From Thermoplasmata archaeon (GTDB taxonomy: Archaea; Thermoplasmatota; Thermoplasmata; Thermoplasmatales; Thermoplasmataceae): a stretch of DNA of 12,617 bases. Numbering within the stretch: position 1 is the first letter of the stretch; each line of letters begins with the position of its first letter. Location of the stretch: the NCBI GenBank assembly GCA_021804185.1, contig JAJZKL010000005.1, forward strand, positions 1 to 12,617. Reading direction: 5' to 3'. Under the pieces are notes generated by a model. It saw only the letters and a program-made list of their open reading frames with translations. It was not told the DNA's origin and made no database searches. Below, piece after piece: positions 1 through 6,693 of the stretch. Position numbers and translations under genes: made by a program.

Positions 1-127
1 GGATATACCTGAAGAGGTACCAGTATGGCAATGCCATGGGATCTGATCTGTGGAGCTGCATAGAGGAAGCTTCAGGAATGCCAATATCAAGAATAATGGA
101 GGCATGGATAAAGAGGAAGGGGTACCC
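1..127 (+). repeat. Direct repeat copy 1 (127 bp, exact)
   Basis: Every base of 1-127 matches 2421-2547. The first mismatch is position 128 (a) against 2548 (t). The left end cannot be seen because the window starts here, so 127 bp is a minimum length. Both copies are in the same frame and encode the same stretch at the end of the catalytic domain of the two M1 aminopeptidases. Confidence 0.97.
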
Positions 128-1235
128 ACTGATTCTCGCAGAGTCCGTTAATGGTAAATTAAAGTTAAGGCAGAAGAGGTTTATGTTAAATGGGGAGGAC
201 AGTGAATCTCTGTGGCCTGTTCCACTATTCGTCAAGAGAAGAAAAGGCAATGAGCGCCTTCTATTTGAAACAAGAGAGATTGAGATAGAGGACAATGGTG
301 TTTTAAAGCTTAACGATAGCCAGATAGGTTTTTACAGGGTTATGTACTCAGATGAACTCTGGAAAAGAATTTCCTCCTCCTTCTCAGGTCTAACAAGGCT
401 TGATTTCAGAGAACTTCTAAGTGACCTTTTTGCTTTCCTTAAGTCTGGAAACATCGTCCTCGAAGAATACATGAGGAGACTGGAGCCATTCATGGGTTTG
501 GATGATTATGTTGTTGTGGAAGACCTTGCCGGGCAACTGTTCACCCTGGCGTCGATACTTCCTGATAACGAAAAACTGAACAGCATGGCTGTATCCTATT
601 TCAGAAAGCATCTTGAATCCCTTGGTGAGAAGAGGAAGGGGGAAGCAGACTACATCTCTATTCTCAGGAGCAATCTTTTCGTATATCTAGCATCTACCGA
701 CCTGGAATACGACAGAAGGTTGGCTGCTGATTTCCATAAACTGTTTGATATTGATCCCGACATGAGGGCAGCCGTTGCGATTGCAGAGGCCAGGATAAAT
801 AACAACTTTAAAAGCCTTATTGACAAATATCGCATTGCCAGTGGAGACGAGGACCGAATAAAAATACTTAGTGGAATTGGGTGGCTTTCGGGCAAGGAGA
901 ACAACCAAAGAACAATTCAGATGATAGATGAGAACACTATCAAGAAGCAGGATATCCTAAGAGTTTATACAGGAATGTCTGCAAATCCCGCAAACAGAGC
1001 GAAAGTCTTCGAAGAGATCCCAAGGGCTATGGAGATAATGGAGAAGAATTTCAGGGGAACAGCATACCCAGGAATGATGGCTGAGATGATCATCCCTGTT
1101 GTTGGCTTAGGCAGGGAAGCTGAAATGAAAAAGCTTGCAAAGAGCATTAAGAAACCATCTAACCAGAACGGTGTAAACAAAGGCATTGAAACTCTTGACA
1201 TTTACAGTAGACTTGTCAAGAACAGTAAACGTTAA
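1..1235 (+). CDS. M1 family aminopeptidase, tricorn-interacting factor F2/F3-like (5' truncated by window edge)
   Basis: This is the C-terminal half of a zinc aminopeptidase that would remove N-terminal residues from peptides released by the proteasome/tricorn system in the cytoplasm. The reading frame is open from the first whole codon at position 3, giving 410 visible residues; the ATG at 36 is internal, because the codons before it match residues of the downstream paralog. What remains is the end of the catalytic domain, a beta-sandwich domain (with a WPVP motif and a GFYRV motif) and the alpha-helical C-terminal domain ending at TAA 1233-1235. The HExxH zinc site and the GAMEN motif lie outside the window. 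The first 127 bp are identical to 2421-2547 in the next gene, after which the proteins fall abruptly to moderate similarity. From memory of the family, the downstream part resembles Thermoplasma F3 somewhat more than F2, but I do not assign either name. Family call is confident. Confidence 0.88.
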   Translation, partial: IYLKRYQYGNAMGSDLWSCIEEASGMPISRIMEAWIKRKGYPLILAESVNGKLKLRQKRFMLNGEDSESLWPVPLFVKRRKGNERLLFETREIEIEDNGVLKLNDSQIGFYRVMYSDELWKRISSSFSGLTRLDFRELLSDLFAFLKSGNIVLEEYMRRLEPFMGLDDYVVVEDLAGQLFTLASILPDNEKLNSMAVSYFRKHLESLGEKRKGEADYISILRSNLFVYLASTDLEYDRRLAADFHKLFDIDPDMRAAVAIAEARINNNFKSLIDKYRIASGDEDRIKILSGIGWLSGKENNQRTIQMIDENTIKKQDILRVYTGMSANPANRAKVFEEIPRAMEIMEKNFRGTAYPGMMAEMIIPVVGLGREAEMKKLAKSIKKPSNQNGVNKGIETLDIYSRLVKNSKR

Positions 1236-1241
1236 TATTTT
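1232..1241 (+). promoter_or_regulatory. Possible TATA box for the second aminopeptidase
   Basis: The AT stretch TTAATATTTT overlaps the stop codon of the upstream gene. Its centre lies about 22 nt before the ATG at 1259, close to the spacing seen at polB and the SHMT-like gene in this window. The two paralogs may therefore be transcribed separately, although the 23-bp gap also allows co-transcription. Weak call based on spacing and composition only. Confidence 0.3.
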
Positions 1242-1258
1242 CATAATGAAACCAATAC

Positions 1259-3652
1259 ATGCCAATGGAAATTACCGTTGACAGGTATGACTTGAGACTG
1301 AACATAGATTCCGGAAGACATTCCTACAGTGGCCTGGTATCAATTTCCCTGAATACAGAAGATGGAAACATAAAGCTTGACTCTGTTGAACTTTCAGTTA
1401 AAGAGATTGAAATAGACGGCAGGCAGATCAATTTTGATATTGACGAGAGAAATCAACAGATAAGGATAAAGGGAACTCCTGGCAAGCATACATTATCAAT
1501 AAAGTTTAATGGAAATATTCCAAGAATTCTCACAGGCTTATACACCGCCAGATATAATGGTGGTGAAATATTCACTACTCAGCTGGAGTCCACAGGTGCA
1601 AGAAGGGTTTTCCCATGCATTGACAATCCTGCAGTTAAAGCTGTATTCAACGTTGAGATTGAAACATCAGTTGACATGGAGGCGATATCCAACATGCCTG
1701 TGAAAGAGGTCCAGCAGCTTGGAGCCGGCAGGAAACTGGTACTCTTTGAACCTACTCCAAAGATGTCCACCTATCTGCTTTACATAGGAGTGGGTAAATT
1801 TGATTCGTCGCATGAAACTGCTGGCAAAGTTGATGTAATACTTACAGCCCCTAAGGGGACCCTTACTTCATCCAGATTTCCTCTTGACACAGCTGCACGT
1901 GTAATAGAATTTTTCCAGGAGTATTTTGAAATACCATATATTCTGCCCAAGGTACATCTGATCTCAGTTCCAGAATTTGCAGCAGGAGCAATGGAGAACT
2001 GGGGTGCCATCACATTCAGGGAGATTTATTTAAGCATAGATGACTCCACGAGTTCAGGGAATTACAAGAGCATTGCCGAGGTTATTGCCCATGAGCTTGC
2101 ACACCAGTGGTTCGGAAACCTTGTTACCATGAAATGGTGGAATGATCTCTGGCTGAATGAGAGTTTTGCAACATTCATGTCGTATAAGGTTGTTGGGAAT
2201 ATCCATCACGACTGGGACCCCACAGGAGACCAGATCCTGCTCAGAACAGAGGGCGCTCTCCGGAGTGATTCCCTTACCAATACCCACCCCATAGACGCTG
2301 ATGTCAGGAATCCTGATGAGGTTGCACAGATATTTGATGAGATATCCTATGGAAAGGGTGCCAGCATATTGAGGATGATTGAGAATTATGTTGGTGAGGA
2401 GAAGTTCAGGGATGGAATAAGGATATACCTGAAGAGGTACCAGTATGGCAATGCCATGGGATCTGATCTGTGGAGCTGCATAGAGGAAGCTTCAGGAATG
2501 CCAATATCAAGAATAATGGAGGCATGGATAAAGAGGAAGGGGTACCCTTTCATTACTGCATCAAGGGAAGGGAGTAGAGTGCTTCTGAAACAGCAGAGAT
2601 TCATTCTTGATGGCAAACCAAAAAAGGAGACATGGCCAATACCGGTAACTTACAGAGACCTATCTGGTGATGGAAATTGTCTATTCGAAACTGATGAATT
2701 ATCAATTGAATCACATGAACTTGTATCTCTTAACAGAGAGGCAGCAGGGTTTTACAGAGTTTTCTATCAGGGTGACCTCCTGACTGAGGTCCTGAAAAAC
2801 GTCCCTAAAATGAGCGGGTATGAAAAGTGGTCTCTTCTCAATGACGCATATGCCTTCCTTTCAAGCCGTATGTCGAATTTTGATACCTACATGAAGATCG
2901 CATCAGAACTCAGCAAATACCGGGAACCTATTGTAATGCGGGAGCTGATTTCACATCTCAATGCCCTTGTGCTAATATCCGGAAACAGCAAAAAGATCAA
3001 GGACTTTGCACGCAATATATCCTCTGAGTATCTGAACTTCTTTGGCGATAGAAAGAAAGACGAAAACCCCAATATATCCATAGCAAGGGGAGCAGCGTCA
3101 AGCCTTCTTGTTCTGTGCGATGAATCTTACAGGAACAAGCTTTCATCATTGAGGGATAGTTTCTTCAGAACCGATCCTGATCTTAGAGCAGGGGTTGCCC
3201 TTGCCATTTCTCTTGACTTCCCTGATGAAGACTATCTGTTCCAGTTATTTTCAAGGGCAGGGACAGACGAGGACAGGGTCAAGATAATATCTGCAATGGG
3301 TTGGTCAAGAAATTCTGGCAACCTTAAAAGGGCTCTTGAGATGGTAATGGACGGAAGAATTAAAAAACAGGACTCCACAAGGTTCTACATCTCTGCTTCA
3401 CATTCACCCAATGGAAGGGGACTGCTACTTGATAACTTCGAGAGGATTATTATGCAGCTTCGTGAGACTTTTGTAGGTTCCAGAACACCTGCCAGAGTCA
3501 TAGAGGATACAGTTCCATATCTTGGTCTTGATTACGAAAAGAGGATTAGGGAGACACTCAAAGGCCTCAAGACAGATGACCTGAAGAATGGAATATCCAA
3601 AGGGCTGGAGCTTCTGGATGTTAATCTTACCATCAGGAATTCTATGAAATAA
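1259..3652 (+). CDS. M1 family aminopeptidase, tricorn-interacting factor F2/F3-like (complete)
   Basis: A complete 797-residue zinc aminopeptidase, close to the roughly 780 residues of Thermoplasma F2 and F3, expected to trim oligopeptides to free amino acids in the cytosol. Visible motifs: the N-terminal beta domain carries the substrate-binding glutamate (QLES, E110); GAMEN at 243-247; the zinc site HELAH at 278-282 with third ligand E301 eighteen residues on; catalytic base E279; and transition-state tyrosine Y364 in ISYGKG. These are followed by a beta-sandwich domain (about 420-500) and a helical C-terminal domain. All key residues are intact. An in-frame TGA at 1247 limits the start to ATG 1259 or ATG 1265; the second would give the shorter N-terminus MEITVDRYDL, which looks more like family N-termini. 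It lies 23 bp after its paralog. Positions 2421-2547 are identical to the start of the window, suggesting gene conversion. Confidence 0.93.
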   Translation: MPMEITVDRYDLRLNIDSGRHSYSGLVSISLNTEDGNIKLDSVELSVKEIEIDGRQINFDIDERNQQIRIKGTPGKHTLSIKFNGNIPRILTGLYTARYNGGEIFTTQLESTGARRVFPCIDNPAVKAVFNVEIETSVDMEAISNMPVKEVQQLGAGRKLVLFEPTPKMSTYLLYIGVGKFDSSHETAGKVDVILTAPKGTLTSSRFPLDTAARVIEFFQEYFEIPYILPKVHLISVPEFAAGAMENWGAITFREIYLSIDDSTSSGNYKSIAEVIAHELAHQWFGNLVTMKWWNDLWLNESFATFMSYKVVGNIHHDWDPTGDQILLRTEGALRSDSLTNTHPIDADVRNPDEVAQIFDEISYGKGASILRMIENYVGEEKFRDGIRIYLKRYQYGNAMGSDLWSCIEEASGMPISRIMEAWIKRKGYPFITASREGSRVLLKQQRFILDGKPKKETWPIPVTYRDLSGDGNCLFETDELSIESHELVSLNREAAGFYRVFYQGDLLTEVLKNVPKMSGYEKWSLLNDAYAFLSSRMSNFDTYMKIASELSKYREPIVMRELISHLNALVLISGNSKKIKDFARNISSEYLNFFGDRKKDENPNISIARGAASSLLVLCDESYRNKLSSLRDSFFRTDPDLRAGVALAISLDFPDEDYLFQLFSRAGTDEDRVKIISAMGWSRNSGNLKRALEMVMDGRIKKQDSTRFYISASHSPNGRGLLLDNFERIIMQLRETFVGSRTPARVIEDTVPYLGLDYEKRIRETLKGLKTDDLKNGISKGLELLDVNLTIRNSMK
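2421..2547 (+). repeat. Direct repeat copy 2 (127 bp, exact)
   Basis: This is the internal copy of the repeat that opens the window at 1-127. It encodes the end of the thermolysin-like domain and the approach to the beta domain. Third codon positions are identical as well, which purifying selection on the protein alone would not produce, so the shared tract reflects recent sequence homogenisation or an assembly effect. Confidence 0.97.
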
Positions 3653-3716
3653 GCGATAACTGCGAAAAATTTTAAAAAAATCTCTAATTTATTTAATAAA
3701 TATAAAATGTAAAAAT
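3653..3716. terminator. AT-rich convergent intergenic region, probable bidirectional terminator
   Basis: This 64-bp gap separates the aminopeptidase stop from the convergent permease stop. It contains A7 at 3674-3680 and A5 at 3665-3669, which read as T-runs for the minus-strand permease transcript, and further AT-rich sequence with short T-runs for the plus strand. Archaeal RNA polymerase can terminate at T-rich tracts without a hairpin, and I see no strong stem-loop. The terminator role is inferred from composition and from the convergent layout. Confidence 0.4.
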
Positions 3717-5405
3717 TTACTGGTTTGATTCCATCTCTGTTTTGAGTGGGTCCATCTGCTTGGACATTCTGTTTGATTCCAGAACCTCGTCTGTAAAGTC
3801 AGGATGTGAGAACTGCTTCTTGAACCCTGACAGAATTCCCCAAGGATAGAATATTGCCATGGAAACCACAAGTACTATCAGAGTCGCCCATGTAAATGGT
3901 ATCAGGTTTCCAACACTGACCCCTAATATTTTTCCTGTGAAGCCATCTGAACCTATCATCACCATTATTGTTTCGAAGGCTATGAAGACAACATACCATA
4001 TCACATTCTTAGCGCCTATCTTGACCTTTGAAAGTATTCCTATAACAACTGTACCTATCAGCATAAGAAGGACCGCATAAGGTTCGGAAGGCCAACCAGC
4101 CCAGAATGGGATCAGAGCGCTCAAACCTACGGCAAGAGGTGCAATTACAGGCATTCCCCTTACTCTCTGGTTCTTCGGAACCAGTCCCTGCCTCCTTGTT
4201 ACCATGTTTGCAATTGGATTGAGTACCAGACCCAGATATCCTGCGGCGGAGGCATCATCAATGAATGTATAGATCGTGGGATCAGGTGCCGTTACCAGCA
4301 CTATTATCGACCCAATTATTGCAAACACTATGAGGGCAATAAGTGGAATCGCATGCTTTGACTCTATCTTTTTAAGAGACTTGCTTATAAATCCTGATCG
4401 CCCTATGGCAAAGAGTACCCTCGTTCCACTTCCAAGATATATGTACCCAGTTACGTATGGGGCAAGTAGGCCTGTTACAAGGGCTGCGACGAATACCCAG
4501 GTAATCCCTGACTGATGCGCAAAGATAAAGAAAGGATTGTTGCCCTCGAGGTGTGTTGTCAGCGCGCTGAAATCCCCAGGTTTAATGCCAAGTGAGGCAA
4601 AATGAAATCCGAATACAACGGCGAAACCTACACCCACATAGATAATACTCTCTATTATAACCGTAAAGATCATTGCCTTACCTATATCATCCCGGTGTTT
4701 AGTCTCCTCGGCGAGATCGGGAATCACTCTTGTAGCACCGAAATCGTACATTACAAGAGGCATTATTCCAAGTATGGAAACTGCCTTGTATGGGAGCACG
4801 CCGTAAGCTGTAAGGTTGCTGAAATTAGCTACAAAGGCAATAAATCCTAAAACCATTGCGATGTAGAATATAAGTTTGATAATCCCCATTATATTTGTTG
4901 TCCTTCCAAACTCTTTTATCCCAAAGTAATTTATTGGCACGAAGGTAAGTATAAGAAGCGTTCCAACGAGAACTCCTGTTGTTGTTGGGAAGCCTGCGCT
5001 TGTCAGGAAAACTCCATGGTAGAAGTAGTCCAGACCAGAAATAATTGCAACAACTTCAATGGGAGGAATGAAAAGGTACCATAACAGGTCGGCCATTGAA
5101 TTGATCAGGTTTGTCCATCGCCCATGGGTGTACATCGTATATCTTGTTGGCCCACCAGCTTCAGGATATACCTTTGACATCTCCACATATGTCATAGTTA
5201 TAAGCCCGTATATGATGGCTCCAAAAACAAACCCGAATATCGCTCCGGGTCCAGCTCCTGAAACCATCTGAACTGTCCCGAAAAGTGCACCGTTACCAAG
5301 TGCGCCAGCAACACCGATAACAAGGAGTTCATAGAAACCAAGTTCCTTCTTCAATCGAATCTTCCCTGGCTTTCTCTTTGTATCAATATTACCTACAGAT
5401 TCCAT
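3717..5405 (-). CDS. APC-superfamily amino acid permease
   Basis: A 562-residue integral membrane transporter, expected to move amino acids or related amines across the cytoplasmic membrane. After a basic cytoplasmic N-terminus (residues 1-24), TM1 carries the glycine-rich substrate-binding break GVAGALGNGA (31-40). The segment after TM2 has the APC-type pattern PEAGGPTRY (81-89). The segment after TM6 reads RVIPDLAEETKHRDDIGKA (226-244), matching the family's conserved cytoplasmic loop. I count about 12-14 hydrophobic segments, the last near 500-520, then a charged 40-residue C-terminal tail. The substrate cannot be read from sequence. The start ATG at 5405-5403 fits the N-terminal topology. 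The gene is convergent with the peptidases and 177 bp downstream of the CBS gene on the same strand, with promoter-like sequence of its own. Length and motifs show no damage. Confidence 0.9.
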   Translation of the reverse strand: MESVGNIDTKRKPGKIRLKKELGFYELLVIGVAGALGNGALFGTVQMVSGAGPGAIFGFVFGAIIYGLITMTYVEMSKVYPEAGGPTRYTMYTHGRWTNLINSMADLLWYLFIPPIEVVAIISGLDYFYHGVFLTSAGFPTTTGVLVGTLLILTFVPINYFGIKEFGRTTNIMGIIKLIFYIAMVLGFIAFVANFSNLTAYGVLPYKAVSILGIMPLVMYDFGATRVIPDLAEETKHRDDIGKAMIFTVIIESIIYVGVGFAVVFGFHFASLGIKPGDFSALTTHLEGNNPFFIFAHQSGITWVFVAALVTGLLAPYVTGYIYLGSGTRVLFAIGRSGFISKSLKKIESKHAIPLIALIVFAIIGSIIVLVTAPDPTIYTFIDDASAAGYLGLVLNPIANMVTRRQGLVPKNQRVRGMPVIAPLAVGLSALIPFWAGWPSEPYAVLLMLIGTVVIGILSKVKIGAKNVIWYVVFIAFETIMVMIGSDGFTGKILGVSVGNLIPFTWATLIVLVVSMAIFYPWGILSGFKKQFSHPDFTDEVLESNRMSKQMDPLKTEMESNQ

Positions 5406-5423
5406 TTTTCATTAACGAGCGGG

Positions 5424-5442
5424 GTGATATAATGATTATCAC
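5424..5442. promoter_or_regulatory. Dyad symmetry over the permease promoter (possible operator)
   Basis: Perfect 6-bp inverted arms, GTGATA (5424-5429) and TATCAC (5437-5442), flank a 7-bp spacer. The dyad overlaps a TATA-like element for the permease. A dimeric regulator, for example of the Lrp/AsnC type common in archaea, could block the promoter here. The site is seen directly; the operator role is inference from position, and short dyads in AT-rich DNA can arise by chance. Confidence 0.3.
5426..5433 (-). promoter_or_regulatory. Possible TATA box of the permease gene
   Basis: Read on the minus strand the element is ATTATATC, with its centre about 24 nt upstream of the permease ATG at 5405. 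This spacing predicts a leaderless or nearly leaderless transcript, as for polB. A second AT element, TTTATATATAAA at 5448-5459, is a stronger TATA match but lies about 48 nt from the ATG and would give a leader of about 20 nt. Either or both could be used. No convincing Shine-Dalgarno sequence precedes the ATG, which favours the nearer box. Confidence 0.4.
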
Positions 5443-5582
5443 ATAAGTTTATATATAAAGTTCTAAAATTTGAATATTTTATAGCATTATTAGACAAATA
5501 TATAATTTTAATTATGTTAAAAATAGATTTATGTAATTCAACCATTGAAGGCTTTTTTGAAAGAGAAGTTAAAAATGTGCCG

Positions 5583-6692
5583 TCAAGAAGAATTATTTTT
5601 CTTCAGACGATTTTCATAGGTATCAAAAATACGGCTCAGGCACTTTCCGAAATTCCAGTCGAAGTCGTCAACTGCCATGTGAGTATGCCCGCCATAGAGT
5701 CGCGTTCTGAGTGAGTATTTGACCTTGCCAGAAGAGTGGTATTTTGTGACATGTATGTTGAAGCTTCCTTGTTCTATGCCTGCGATTCGGGATATTCTTG
5801 AGACAAATTTTTCCCCTTCAAAAAATATTATGTCATATAGATCATCATCATACGCATCCAGACCGGAAACCTGGATCAGTATGCCCTTTTCCCTTGCAGG
5901 AACTGATATCATGTTCAGTATATCCATGATGCCGATAACACCAACTACCTTTCCCTGCATATCCGTAACGGGTAATGTGTGAAATCTGTTCTTCAGTAGA
6001 GCTCTGGAAGCATCTTCAAGAGTAGATTCTGGATGTACACTGACTGGATTCCCCATCAATGACGAACACTTCAGATCCATTCTGGAAGTCTCGCCACTTA
6101 TGTCTCCCTTCCCTTTGGTCTGCTCTCCCCTGATAATTGCAGATGGAGATATCTCGCCTGCACTGAGTATACCCTTCAGGATCAAAGTTCCATCTGTTAC
6201 AGGGATTTCGCTCTCGTCAAGGCTTCTCATTTTCTCCATCGCTGTCTTTATGCTGTCCTCCATGTTTACAGTCTCAGGGGTGGTGGTCATGACATCTAGC
6301 ACTTTCATGTTTCTGATATCACTGAATGTCCCGAGGTTGCGCATAATATCTGTTCTTGAAAGTATGCCAACAAGCATACCCTTCTCTGCGACAGGAAGTG
6401 CGGGAATTCCCGACTTTCGTATCATGTCAATAGCCCTGTAGACATCATCAGACGGCTTCAACCGAGGGGTCCTAACGGCAAGGGAGCCTATTTTTTCCAT
6501 GCTCTGAAGGCTCCTTCTCTTCAGCAACTCTCTGAAAAGAAGCATTCCCGTATACGTCTTTCCTGACAGAACAGGTATCTGATGTATGCCTGTCTCTTTC
6601 ATCTTTGCGAATGCATCAGTGACTTTAGCTGTTGAGGGAAGTGTCACCAATCCTTCCCTTGTCATTATATCCATTACTTTCATAGACATCAT
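5583..6692 (-). CDS. Four-CBS-domain protein with C-terminal HPF/RaiA-like domain, candidate ribosome hibernation factor
   Basis: A 369-residue soluble protein. Four CBS motifs are recognisable at about 5-56, 66-119, 129-181 and 210-262, each with the usual V.DIM or related opening and a (G)V(G)ILS/GI.DI ending; paired CBS modules generally bind adenine nucleotides. Residues 270-365 do not look like CBS: they run beta (ILIQVSGLDAY), long helix (about 282-304), beta (SFNIHVTKYH), beta (KYSLRTRLYGG), beta (HTHMAV), long basic helix (about 344-366). That order and length match the S30EA/HPF/RaiA fold that plugs the decoding centre of idle ribosomes. I infer an energy-sensing ribosome-binding protein; the fold call is from pattern only. 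The start ATG at 6692 lies one base after the SHMT-like stop, implying translational coupling; Met2 or Met4 are alternative starts. The CBS call is secure, the HPF-like call moderate. Confidence 0.8.
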   Translation of the reverse strand: MMSMKVMDIMTREGLVTLPSTAKVTDAFAKMKETGIHQIPVLSGKTYTGMLLFRELLKRRSLQSMEKIGSLAVRTPRLKPSDDVYRAIDMIRKSGIPALPVAEKGMLVGILSRTDIMRNLGTFSDIRNMKVLDVMTTTPETVNMEDSIKTAMEKMRSLDESEIPVTDGTLILKGILSAGEISPSAIIRGEQTKGKGDISGETSRMDLKCSSLMGNPVSVHPESTLEDASRALLKNRFHTLPVTDMQGKVVGVIGIMDILNMISVPAREKGILIQVSGLDAYDDDLYDIIFFEGEKFVSRISRIAGIEQGSFNIHVTKYHSSGKVKYSLRTRLYGGHTHMAVDDFDWNFGKCLSRIFDTYENRLKKNNSS

Positions 6693-6693
6693 C

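Noticed and set aside
36..38. ATG at 36 as the start of the first aminopeptidase gene
   Set aside because: The frame is open to the left edge and the preceding codons match the paralog's internal residues, so this is an internal methionine of a truncated gene.
3653..3716. Small RNA or short gene in the convergent gap
   Set aside because: The gap is 64 bp of low-complexity AT-rich sequence with no stable stem and no start codon with a usable frame, so a terminator region explains it.
5514..5714. Plus-strand 66-codon frame between the permease and the CBS gene
   Set aside because: Most of it lies antisense to the 3' end of the CBS/HPF-like gene. It has no recognisable motif and no ribosome-binding site, so chance is the simpler reading.
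6100..6441. Plus-strand 113-codon frame, hydrophobic, inside the CBS gene
   Set aside because: It is fully antisense to CBS coding sequence. The apparent membrane-like composition is what the complement of these CBS codons gives, with no independent support.
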